From: a virus
Direction: 5' to 3' (one strand)
DNA: 20,392 nucleotides
IMG/VR virus record: IMGVR_UViG_3300034418_000910
Span: 1-20,392 of that record
Each line of letters opens with the position of its first letter. Within the stretch, counting starts at the first letter, position 1. A model generated the notes under the pieces. That model was not told the DNA's origin, made no database searches, and worked only from the letters and a program-made list of their open reading frames with translations. A program made the position numbers and the translations under genes. This document shows positions 13,572 through 20,392 of this stretch, in pieces.

Positions 13572-13967
13572 ATGGCAATTAACGGAACACTTGTATTAGT
13601 AAACGCTCAAGGTAGTGCTATTGCTTCTACTACTGATGCTACACTAAACATTGAAATGAATGCTCCTGATGCTTCTACTAAAAGCTCTGCCGGATGGGCG
13701 GAAAGCATAGCAGGTCAGAAGTCTTGGAGTATTGATGTTGATGGTTTAGCTACATTCGACTATTCTAGCGGTAACGTTCAAGAATTAGCAGGATATTTAA
13801 CTGGCAGAACATCAGTTGCAGTACGTTTCTTACCTAACTCAGGAGTCGCTTTTTATGGTGATGCATTTATGACTTCTGTTTCAATCGGCGCTCCTAATGA
13901 AGATGTTGCTACTATAAGTGGTACATTTACTGGAGATGGCGAATTGAAAAAGGTAGAAATTAGCTAA
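13572..13967 (+). CDS. Major tail (tube) protein
   Basis: This 131-residue, almost all-beta protein has the TP901-1-like tail tube pattern: NGTLVLVNAQGSAIASTTDA at the N terminus, a NIEMNAPDAST strand with SSAGWAESIAGQKSWSIDVDG, and a C-terminal SVSIGAPNEDVATISGTFTG. It polymerises around the tape measure to form the tail tube. It has its own promoter-like element, starts with an A-rich leader, and is followed after one nt by the tail chaperone gene. Length is in the usual range for this compact family. Confidence 0.88.
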   Translation: MAINGTLVLVNAQGSAIASTTDATLNIEMNAPDASTKSSAGWAESIAGQKSWSIDVDGLATFDYSSGNVQELAGYLTGRTSVAVRFLPNSGVAFYGDAFMTSVSIGAPNEDVATISGTFTGDGELKKVEIS

Positions 13968-13968
13968 G

Positions 13969-14295
13969 ATGAAGCAGGAACTAACGCTCAAAATCGGCGG
14001 AAAGAGACGCTTACTTAAATTCGGAACTAATCAAACGGCTATATACTGCGACAAATATGATTTGTCTTTGGTAGGTTATACCGAGTCATTATCTAATGAT
14101 AAAGTCAAACCTGGAAACCTTAGAGATTTGATATGGAGTGCATTAGTGGCCGGCGCACAATACAAAGGCGAAGAGATTGATTTTGACGAATTAAAAGTAG
14201 GCGATTGGATAGATGAACTATCTCAAACCGATTTAGATAGCGTGTTCAAAGTACTCTCTCCAAGTGAGGGGGAGAGCGAGCCGGGAAGCCGTTAG
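13969..14295 (+). CDS. Tail assembly chaperone, upstream frame (lambda gpG-like)
   Basis: This 108-residue protein lies between major tail protein and tape measure, the fixed position of the G-type tail chaperone. It starts with LTLKIGGKRRLLKFGTNQTA and has a helical middle (NLRDLIWSALVAGA) and an acidic end (DFDELKVGDWIDEL, then SPSEGESEPGSR). It keeps the tape measure soluble and recruits tail-tube subunits. Its last 28 nt overlap the -1 frame, and GGGGG at 14268-14272 lies in that overlap. A fraction of ribosomes should slip and extend the protein to about 214 residues using the frame ending at 14612. Family assignment rests on position, size and the frameshift arrangement. Confidence 0.8.
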   Translation: MKQELTLKIGGKRRLLKFGTNQTAIYCDKYDLSLVGYTESLSNDKVKPGNLRDLIWSALVAGAQYKGEEIDFDELKVGDWIDELSQTDLDSVFKVLSPSEGESEPGSR

Positions 14296-14343
14296 AGTGG
14301 CAAGAACTCTTTTCCCTCTGCAAACAAGCAGGAGTTTCCCGGC
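14268..14343 (+). promoter_or_regulatory. Programmed -1 frameshift site with downstream RNA structure
   Basis: GGGGG at 14268-14272 is the only homopolymer in the 28-nt overlap between the two chaperone frames. A tRNA on GGG (14269-14271) can re-pair fully with GGG at 14268-14270. Seven nt downstream, GCCGGGAA (14280-14287) pairs perfectly with TTCCCGGC (14336-14343). The enclosed 48 nt hold two hairpins, AGAGT/ACTCT (14294-14298 with 14306-14310) and CTGC/GCAG (14318-14321 with 14328-14331). The site is not a canonical XXXYYYZ heptamer because the next codon GAG does not re-pair fully. Confidence 0.65.
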
Positions 14344-14612
14344 AGGAATTTTGGGAGTTATCTTGGAAGGAGATTTCAGCAATACTCAAGTCTCTAAATG
14401 AGCAAAGAATGCACGAATGGAATTTAATGAGACATAATGCTTATTTGATTTCAGTATATTCAGATTTAGAGGGCAAGGCGAGAAGGAAACTAAAACCTGA
14501 GACAATGTTCCCTCTTGACATAGACAAAAAACGAACAACCATATCGCACGATGAGAAGTGGAAACTTCATAGATTGATGCGGAGGATGAATAGAGATGGC
14601 TTCCTTAGCTGA
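14268..14612 (+). CDS. Tail assembly chaperone, downstream frame (lambda gpT-like), made by -1 frameshift
   Basis: The frame opens after a TGA at 14265-14267 and runs to a TGA at 14610-14612, about 114 codons. Its first 47 codons have no ATG, yet the translation is protein-like (PLEWQELFSLCKQAGVSRQE, then FWELSWKEISAILKSLNE). This means it is read through from the upstream gene and does not start at the internal ATG 14409. A Trp-rich helical start (FWELSW) and a basic C terminus (RRKLKPETMFPLDIDKK) are visible. Such extensions in gpG-gpT pairs bind the tape measure or tail tube proteins. It overlaps the tape measure start by 17 nt. A 67-residue protein from 14409 would lack the conserved-looking first half. 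Confidence 0.75.
   Translation, partial: GGERAGKPLEWQELFSLCKQAGVSRQEFWELSWKEISAILKSLNEQRMHEWNLMRHNAYLISVYSDLEGKARRKLKPETMFPLDIDKKRTTISHDEKWKLHRLMRRMNRDGFLS
14581..14585 (+). promoter_or_regulatory. Shine-Dalgarno GGAGG for the tape measure gene
   Basis: GGAGG lies 10 nt upstream of the tape measure ATG at 14596 and inside the end of the frameshifted chaperone frame, supporting that start. Confidence 0.4.
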
Positions 14613-16506
14613 TTTAAATGTACGATTAGGAGCGGATGTCTCCCCATTAGCTAGAGGATTGAATCAAGCGAAGGGAAGTATATCATCTTTTAGTGGTTCT
14701 GTTCAAACGGCAAATTCAGTTCTCAAGCGCACGAACAATACAATCTTAGAGGTTGATTCTGCTATTGAAGGGCTTGAGCAAGCCTATGTCAATGCGAGAA
14801 CGGCTCAAGCAAGATTCGCCATTGGTGCAAAGATAGGACAACTCCGCACATTAAAGGCCGATATGATGGGTGCGGAAAGTGCGGTTCAATCAATGGGTGG
14901 AGGATTTAGCTCTACCGGGATGGCCGTTGTCAACTTTAACAGAGTTGTTCAAGATGCTCCATTCGGTATTCTTGGGGTGGCTAACAACATCGAGCCTCTC
15001 TTATTATCATTCCAATCATTAAAGAAGGAAGCCGGATCAACCGGAATGGCATTGAAGCAACTTATTAAAGGAGCTTTTACTGGGCCAGGTGCTTTGATTA
15101 CGGTTTTCTCTGTCGTTTCTAGTTTGGCCATTGTATTCTCTCGAAGGAGTAGAGATACTGGTAAAGCCGGAGAGGAAGCAAGTGAAGGGATTAGCAAGCA
15201 AGCGGAAGCATTGAGAGAAGTTGCTCAAGCGTATGAATCTCTCAACCAACAAACAACCGAGCAAGCGATTGATAATGAGATAGCGTTTACTAGAGAGGTT
15301 CTAGAAAATACAAAGGCATTACAAAAAGCAAAAGACACTATTGATGCGCTTACAATGGCTTCCGCAGGCGCAGGAGGAACTGCGGTTGCACTTACAGATG
15401 CTCAGAGAGAACAAAAAGCTGAAGCGATAAAAAATAGAGATGCGCTTCAAAGCCTTATCGATTTATACGGAGAGGATGCATTAACCGTAGAGGATTTAGA
15501 AAAGAAAATTACCGATTTAACTAATGCAAAGAATGGTCTTAACAATAGCACAAGAACAGAGGTGCAACTCGGAAGAGTAATACAAGATCAACAAGTTAAA
15601 ACGGCACAAGCTACAAATAAACTAACGGCAGGATTAAAGAACGCAGAAGCAGAAGCAGGATTTCAAGCTATAACTCTTAGCACGTTAATAAAGCAATATA
15701 GATCATTAGCTAACGAGAATGAGGATTTTGTTCCGGTAGTTGTAGCTTTGCAGAAACAACTTGACACATTAAGCAAAGAGTATGAAGATGTAACTGGTAA
15801 TGTTCTTGATGCAGATAAAGGGATAGCTCAATTTATAGCAACAGCAAAGGAAGAGCCGGGATTAGGTATAGATTTTTCTGAGTTAGATGCAGAATTAGCA
15901 GGCGTATCACAAGAGTTAGAGGCATTCTTTGCATCAGTTGAGGCGCTAGAGAATCCATTTGCTCCAATGGTTGGCTCTGTTGCGGATTTAAATGAAAAAA
16001 TGACAATGTTGAAGTTTCTTCAATCATTGACTAGCGATCCGGAACAATATGCTCTTTTTGGTGAGCAAATAATGGTTTTGAAAGGTCAAATGGCCTCTTT
16101 AACTGGTCAAACCGGAGAGCTTAGTAATGGCCTTCAATTTGTTGATGCTTTAGCCAAAACCTTTGTAAATAACTTTGGGCAAGGGATGACGAATATAGTA
16201 ATGCAAGGTGAGAAGCTACAAGATGTACTCAAGAATATCGGCAAGCTATTATTAAGTTCAGCAATACAATTAGGTGTTTCTCTACTATTGACTGGGGGAA
16301 TAGGAGGAAAGGTTCAAGGTGGATTATTAGGAGGACTGTTTCCTAAATTAAAAACGCCATCGATTGGAGGAGGAGCATTAGCAAGCGCCTCATCAGTAGC
16401 TAGTTCAGTTAGAGGTAATAACGTTAATTTAAGCGGAGAATTTAAAGTCAGAGGAACAGATTTAGTATTGAGCCTAGAGAGGGCTAATCAAGTGATAGGG
16501 CGATGA
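14596..16506 (+). CDS. Tail tape measure protein
   Basis: This 636-residue protein sets tail length and probably helps DNA entry. By the usual 0.15 nm per residue it predicts a tail of roughly 95 nm. It begins MASLADLNVRLGADVSPLAR, a common tape-measure opening. It continues with helical coiled stretches, the motif NRVVQDAPFGILGVANNIEP (about residues 115-134), which I associate with Bacteroidota phages, and a hydrophobic stretch GALITVFSVVSSLAIVF (about 165-181) that could insert in the host membrane. Long Ala/Gln/Glu-rich helices follow (200-430). The end has a second hydrophobic, Gly-rich part (LLLTGGIGG, GGLLGGLF) and a FKVRGTDLVLSLERANQ tail. It follows the chaperone pair and overlaps the hub gene by 4 nt. 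Confidence 0.92.
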   Translation: MASLADLNVRLGADVSPLARGLNQAKGSISSFSGSVQTANSVLKRTNNTILEVDSAIEGLEQAYVNARTAQARFAIGAKIGQLRTLKADMMGAESAVQSMGGGFSSTGMAVVNFNRVVQDAPFGILGVANNIEPLLLSFQSLKKEAGSTGMALKQLIKGAFTGPGALITVFSVVSSLAIVFSRRSRDTGKAGEEASEGISKQAEALREVAQAYESLNQQTTEQAIDNEIAFTREVLENTKALQKAKDTIDALTMASAGAGGTAVALTDAQREQKAEAIKNRDALQSLIDLYGEDALTVEDLEKKITDLTNAKNGLNNSTRTEVQLGRVIQDQQVKTAQATNKLTAGLKNAEAEAGFQAITLSTLIKQYRSLANENEDFVPVVVALQKQLDTLSKEYEDVTGNVLDADKGIAQFIATAKEEPGLGIDFSELDAELAGVSQELEAFFASVEALENPFAPMVGSVADLNEKMTMLKFLQSLTSDPEQYALFGEQIMVLKGQMASLTGQTGELSNGLQFVDALAKTFVNNFGQGMTNIVMQGEKLQDVLKNIGKLLLSSAIQLGVSLLLTGGIGGKVQGGLLGGLFPKLKTPSIGGGALASASSVASSVRGNNVNLSGEFKVRGTDLVLSLERANQVIGR

Positions 16507-19500
16507 GTTACGGATTATATAAATACATTGTAGCGAAGGAATTATCCGGAGATACTGGAAGTATAGAATTTAGAATCGAGCTATGGAAAAAAAGTTATTC
16601 CGGATCAACGGAGCAACTAGAAGGCGCAGAAACATATTTTGAGCATAACTACACTAAGATAGATTCTAGAAATCCATTTGATAAGCCAGTCAATGATTCC
16701 GCTCTTAGTATGTTCTTTCACGTACAGAACTCTAGTCATCTTGCGTTACTTACTGAGATACAGAATGCCGATGAGGATGAGTTTCTGCTCAAGAAAAAAG
16801 TATCAGGTTCGTATGATTGGCAGGGTAAAGTAGTCAATGACTTATTAGAATATGAAGAGGGAGATTATCCTTTTGTCGGTAAGATAACGGCAAAGGACTT
16901 GACTTATCTCAAAGGACAGGAGTACACATTAGCTACTGGATATGAGAAGATTATTGTAACTCTAGCTGATGTGCTTGGTGATTTGGGTTTTGGTATAGGA
17001 TTTAAAACTCATACTAATTGGGTAGAAAACAATTCTACTACATCAGATGACTTTTTAAATCAAGTTTATCACGACAAATTCGCCTTTAGAAAGTACGCAA
17101 CCTCTACAACGGTAGATGATCAGCCTATTACTAAATACGAAGTCTTAGAGCGAATATGTAGGAATCATCAGCTAATACTCCGCCAGGTTAATGGTCAATG
17201 GTATATCTATCAACTATCTGAGCTGAGCGATCCAACTAGCTCAAACATATTTAGCTATAACTCAAGCGGTACTCAAACCGGAACGACTACTCAGGACATT
17301 ACGACAGAGATAGATAGTAGTGATTTGTATTCTCTTCCTATGGGGATGAATAAAATCAATCCGGCTATTAAGAAGGCTACTGTTGTATTTGATCACAGAA
17401 CCGGAACTACTGAGCAGTTTGTAAATGCCGTTGTTCTTAGCAGTAGTACCGATCCGGCTATTCCGAATGCTAGATTCTCAATGGACTTTAATGGTAGCGG
17501 AGATGAGTATGTTATAATGCAAGGCGGGACTTATGCAGTATGTTCAAGAAATTATCAGTTCAACAATGAAGAGTTTCCTCAATCTGCTTATTTGCTCAAA
17601 TCGTCTCAGTATTATTGGATAGAAGAGGCACAAGAATGGCAAGAGGTAGCAGATATTACTACTACAAGAGAATCAGTTGCTCCTGGTAATATAGATACCG
17701 GCAATAATAAAATTAGGCTAGTAAGTAATGATTTTAGACACGGAGACGTAATAAGGCTTGAGTCAGGATTCACAACCGGCACGGATGCAGATACAGAATA
17801 TTACCTTATCGATGTATCAGGTGAGGTAGCAACCGGATCGGATACGCTTTACTATCAGATATCAACTGAACCTGATGGAACTCCGGTGAGCTTAGGAAGT
17901 GTAAGCGCATCTAATAAATATGCTTATAGAGTTAGTAATAGACAACAGATGACCAATAGAACTGTTCCTTTTGGTGGTACAGTTTGGTGGTGTGATTTTA
18001 GCTTTACGACAAGCAACATACCTTCTGATTCTGATGATGATGTTCAATTTTATGCGATGGGAAGCGTTATGCCTCCTATCACTACTGATGTTCCTGAAAC
18101 TCAATATTGGGAATATATCGATACAGTTAATCAATGGAGAGATTTAAGCGTATCAGTCAGAGATGTAATTACTGCTAATGGTGATTCTATTACTTATGAA
18201 CTTGAACAGTCAGGAAACTTCTCTACTGAGCTATCTTATGACTCGGTTTACTTTGGTGATGGCCCATTAGATTATTCTCGTTCTGCGTTAGCAATTACAA
18301 CAACGACAACGGCAGACACTCCTACAAGTCAATGGGATTTCAGAGGGGGATCAACCAATAGCAACTTTTTTGAAATATGGCTCAAGGAAGTATTAAACTT
18401 TCAGAGAGGTAATAGAAGGAATTTATCAGCAGAGCTATATGGGTTTTATGATGGTTATGAGGTTTTAAGCTATGAATCTAAATACTTCTTCTTTTTAGGT
18501 GGTACTCATACCGGGAGAGGTAACAGATGGATTGGTGATTGGATAGAAATTAACATAGCAACCGGTACAGATACTTTTACAAGCTATGTAGATGCAACTA
18601 ACTCTGTCGGATCAGGTGGAGGAACTGGCGGAGGAGCGCCATCAACTTCTGAGGGAACATATCTAGAGGTAGCGAATAACTTGTCTGATGTAGAAAGTGC
18701 TTCTACTTCTCGAACAAATTTAGGCCTAGAGATTGGAGTTGATGTCCAGGCGCACGATGATCAACTTGACACGCTTTCCGGACTTAGCGCCGGCCAGGCA
18801 GATGATATAGTAGCGATTACAGAGGCAGAATACACGCAAATACAGAACATCGATAGCGTAACTATATCTAACACTCAATGGGGATATCTCGGCGCTCTAG
18901 ATCAAAATCTGACAACTACGAGCGATGTACAGTTTGACGATATTACTGCAACCGGTGTTATAAGAACAAATGAACTAGATGCTCAAGCGGATTTAATTTG
19001 GAATACTGCGACAGAAGTTTGGAATACAAGCGACTATTACTTTACTGGTGCAATAAATCTAGCAGGTAGTCTATACATTACAGATGAATTAGATGTAGCA
19101 GAATCTGTATCAGTTGGTACTACTTTAGATGTATCGGGTAATACTACACTAGGTGGCACGTTAAACGTAACTGGTAATACTACCATATCGGGAACACTAG
19201 ATGCTCCTACATTGAATACTGGTCAAGGCGATAATGAGCTATACGCTATGAACCAAGATGTTCAAACTACGGATGGTGTAATCTTTGATACTTTATCTGT
19301 TACGAATAACGCTTCGGTAGGTGGCTCTCTAACCTTGACTGGTGAGGCTGACTTTAATAGTACGATGAACCTGCAAGGCGATTTGACTACGCAAGCTGAT
19401 TTAAAAGATGATGGATTCGTTGAAGGGTGGGCAGGTACAAATTGGCAAATAGAAGCAGACGGTTCAGCAGAATTTGAAGAGTTACGAGTTCGTGGTTCTT

Positions 19501-20392
19501 TACGAGTTTATGAATTTATAGCAAAACAAATTAGCACAGTAGGTGGTTCTGAAATACTTAGTATTGCTAATGGTAAAATTGAAAGTGTTAATGTAGGAGC
19601 AGAAACAAGCACAATCACTTTAGACTGGTTTGATACTACAAGTGGTGGAACTGGCACACCAAGAACCTCATTCAAAGTAGGTGATTTGTGGATAGTTCAA
19701 GAAGTAGATATTAATAACGACAAGGAAAGTGGTGGAAGTGGTGCTATTGTTAAATCTGTAAATGGTAGGGTTACTGAAGTAAATTCTAACGTGATTACCG
19801 TAGAAGTAGATGGGGGTTCTGCTAGTGATTTAGAACAAGGTGATTTAGTCGTTGCCTATGGTAATACTTCGGATACTAATAGACAAGCTATCATGTATCG
19901 CAACGTAGATAGGGAAGAAGATAATCTTATAATGAGATTACAGACTGGCGTTAATGAATTTAGTAAGCTACAAGCTGAAGCAAATACAAGGGTAGCATTT
20001 GGAGATTTAAACGGCTATTCGGGATTAAGTACGGAAACATTCGGGTTCTTTGCAGGGGATAATTCAAACGAGCATATTTTAGTTACTGATGGTGGGCTAT
20101 TCCTAAAGGATGGAGCTAGCACACTTGCACAATTAACAAGCAATACCTTCAAGGTAGGCGATGGCACTAATTTCCTATCTTTTAATGGTTCTTCATTTGA
20201 TATACAAACCGATACATTTGATTTAAACACTACAAACCTAGATATAAGTAGTGCGAATGAAAATATAGTAATAGGCACTAGCAGTTATTTGGTTACGCTT
20301 GGTAAATTAAATACCAACGAACAAGGTTTAACGATAAGCACACCTACGGTTACGAATCAAAATTTTTGGAAACTATCAACTGGCGATATACG
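16503..20392 (+). CDS. Tail tip hub fused to a long tail fibre (partial, cut by window end)
   Basis: An ATG at 16503 inside the tape measure stop opens a frame with no stop to the window end, at least 1296 residues. Residues 1-330 resemble the Dit/Tal-like hub of Bacteroidota siphophages: an opening IEFRIELWKKSYSGS, a KVSGSYDWQGKVV strand, and YEVLERICRNHQLILRQVNG starting at residue 212. Residues 330-700 are mostly beta. A Gly/Ser linker (GSGGGTGGGAP) begins near 703. After it come fibre signatures: NLSDVESASTSRTNLGL (about 725), paired repeats TTTSDVQFDDITATG and QTTDGVIFDTLSVTN, Asn/Thr/Gly strands such as NTTLGGTLNVTGNTTISGTL, and a GSLRVYEFIAKQI module near 1000. It should form the tail tip and bind the receptor. 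The true C terminus is outside the window. Confidence 0.88.
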   Translation, partial: MSYGLYKYIVAKELSGDTGSIEFRIELWKKSYSGSTEQLEGAETYFEHNYTKIDSRNPFDKPVNDSALSMFFHVQNSSHLALLTEIQNADEDEFLLKKKVSGSYDWQGKVVNDLLEYEEGDYPFVGKITAKDLTYLKGQEYTLATGYEKIIVTLADVLGDLGFGIGFKTHTNWVENNSTTSDDFLNQVYHDKFAFRKYATSTTVDDQPITKYEVLERICRNHQLILRQVNGQWYIYQLSELSDPTSSNIFSYNSSGTQTGTTTQDITTEIDSSDLYSLPMGMNKINPAIKKATVVFDHRTGTTEQFVNAVVLSSSTDPAIPNARFSMDFNGSGDEYVIMQGGTYAVCSRNYQFNNEEFPQSAYLLKSSQYYWIEEAQEWQEVADITTTRESVAPGNIDTGNNKIRLVSNDFRHGDVIRLESGFTTGTDADTEYYLIDVSGEVATGSDTLYYQISTEPDGTPVSLGSVSASNKYAYRVSNRQQMTNRTVPFGGTVWWCDFSFTTSNIPSDSDDDVQFYAMGSVMPPITTDVPETQYWEYIDTVNQWRDLSVSVRDVITANGDSITYELEQSGNFSTELSYDSVYFGDGPLDYSRSALAITTTTTADTPTSQWDFRGGSTNSNFFEIWLKEVLNFQRGNRRNLSAELYGFYDGYEVLSYESKYFFFLGGTHTGRGNRWIGDWIEINIATGTDTFTSYVDATNSVGSGGGTGGGAPSTSEGTYLEVANNLSDVESASTSRTNLGLEIGVDVQAHDDQLDTLSGLSAGQADDIVAITEAEYTQIQNIDSVTISNTQWGYLGALDQNLTTTSDVQFDDITATGVIRTNELDAQADLIWNTATEVWNTSDYYFTGAINLAGSLYITDELDVAESVSVGTTLDVSGNTTLGGTLNVTGNTTISGTLDAPTLNTGQGDNELYAMNQDVQTTDGVIFDTLSVTNNASVGGSLTLTGEADFNSTMNLQGDLTTQADLKDDGFVEGWAGTNWQIEADGSAEFEELRVRGSLRVYEFIAKQISTVGGSEILSIANGKIESVNVGAETSTITLDWFDTTSGGTGTPRTSFKVGDLWIVQEVDINNDKESGGSGAIVKSVNGRVTEVNSNVITVEVDGGSASDLEQGDLVVAYGNTSDTNRQAIMYRNVDREEDNLIMRLQTGVNEFSKLQAEANTRVAFGDLNGYSGLSTETFGFFAGDNSNEHILVTDGGLFLKDGASTLAQLTSNTFKVGDGTNFLSFNGSSFDIQTDTFDLNTTNLDISSANENIVIGTSSYLVTLGKLNTNEQGLTISTPTVTNQNFWKLSTGDI

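Noticed and set aside
14409-14612. Independent 67-residue gene between chaperone and tape measure
   Set aside because: The same frame is open and protein-like back to 14268, so it is better read as a frameshift extension. A sequencing error is less likely because the position fits the known chaperone arrangement.
17892-20278. Minus-strand frames inside the hub-fibre gene (for example 17892-18134 and 20015-20278)
   Set aside because: They lie wholly antisense to a long confident gene, and their translations are Ser/Ile-rich shadows without recognisable features.
18600-20392. A diversity-generating retroelement acting on the fibre
   Set aside because: No reverse transcriptase or template repeat is visible in the window, and the fibre's C terminus lies outside it.
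1-20392. CRISPR arrays, insertion sequences or rRNA
   Set aside because: No regularly spaced direct repeats, transposase frames with terminal inverted repeats, or rRNA-like sequence were seen.

Overview
This window looks like the late (packaging, head, neck and tail) region of a tailed phage or prophage with a long non-contractile tail (siphovirus, HK97-type head). Every confident gene lies on the + strand, tightly packed with 4-60 nt overlaps. A host in the Bacteroidota is likely for three reasons. Intergenic gaps carry TAnnTTT(G)-type -7 boxes. Genes behind these gaps have A/T-rich leaders without a Shine-Dalgarno. The tape measure and the hub/fibre protein resemble, from memory, the versions found in Bacteroidota phages. 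The DNA is moderately AT-rich by eye.

Layout. 1-782: the end of an unrecognised gene and two small proteins, each with a hydrophobic segment (possible lysis or membrane proteins). 782-3504: ParB/DNA-methyltransferase fusion, putative small terminase, large terminase, then a terminator-like hairpin. 3593-5840: portal and a Mu gpF-like minor head protein. 5837-7782: a cassette of two glycosyltransferases around an FkbM-type methyltransferase, with a 49-residue membrane protein between the last two enzymes. 7783-7947: the largest gap, holding a promoter and the start of a candidate 53-residue minus-strand gene. 7948-10442: a three-domain maturation protease and the major capsid protein. 10452-10495: an RNA that folds like the acceptor/T-arm half of a tRNA. 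10516-13519: a small protein, head-tail connector, head closure, gp10-like protein, an unidentified beta-rich virion protein and tail terminator. 13572-16506: major tail protein, two tail chaperone frames linked by a probable -1 frameshift, and tape measure. 16503 to the window end: a hub-fibre protein of at least 1296 residues, cut by the window edge.

How it works together. Terminase fills an HK97-type prohead through the portal. The protease matures the capsid. The connector, closure and terminator proteins join head to tail. The chaperone pair loads tail-tube protein onto the tape measure, and the hub-fibre protein forms the tip. The glycan cassette among head genes suggests that the virion or host surface is sugar-modified. 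The most unusual points are the tRNA-like minihelix after the capsid gene, the glycan cassette with its hidden membrane peptide, the structured frameshift site and the minus-strand ORF.
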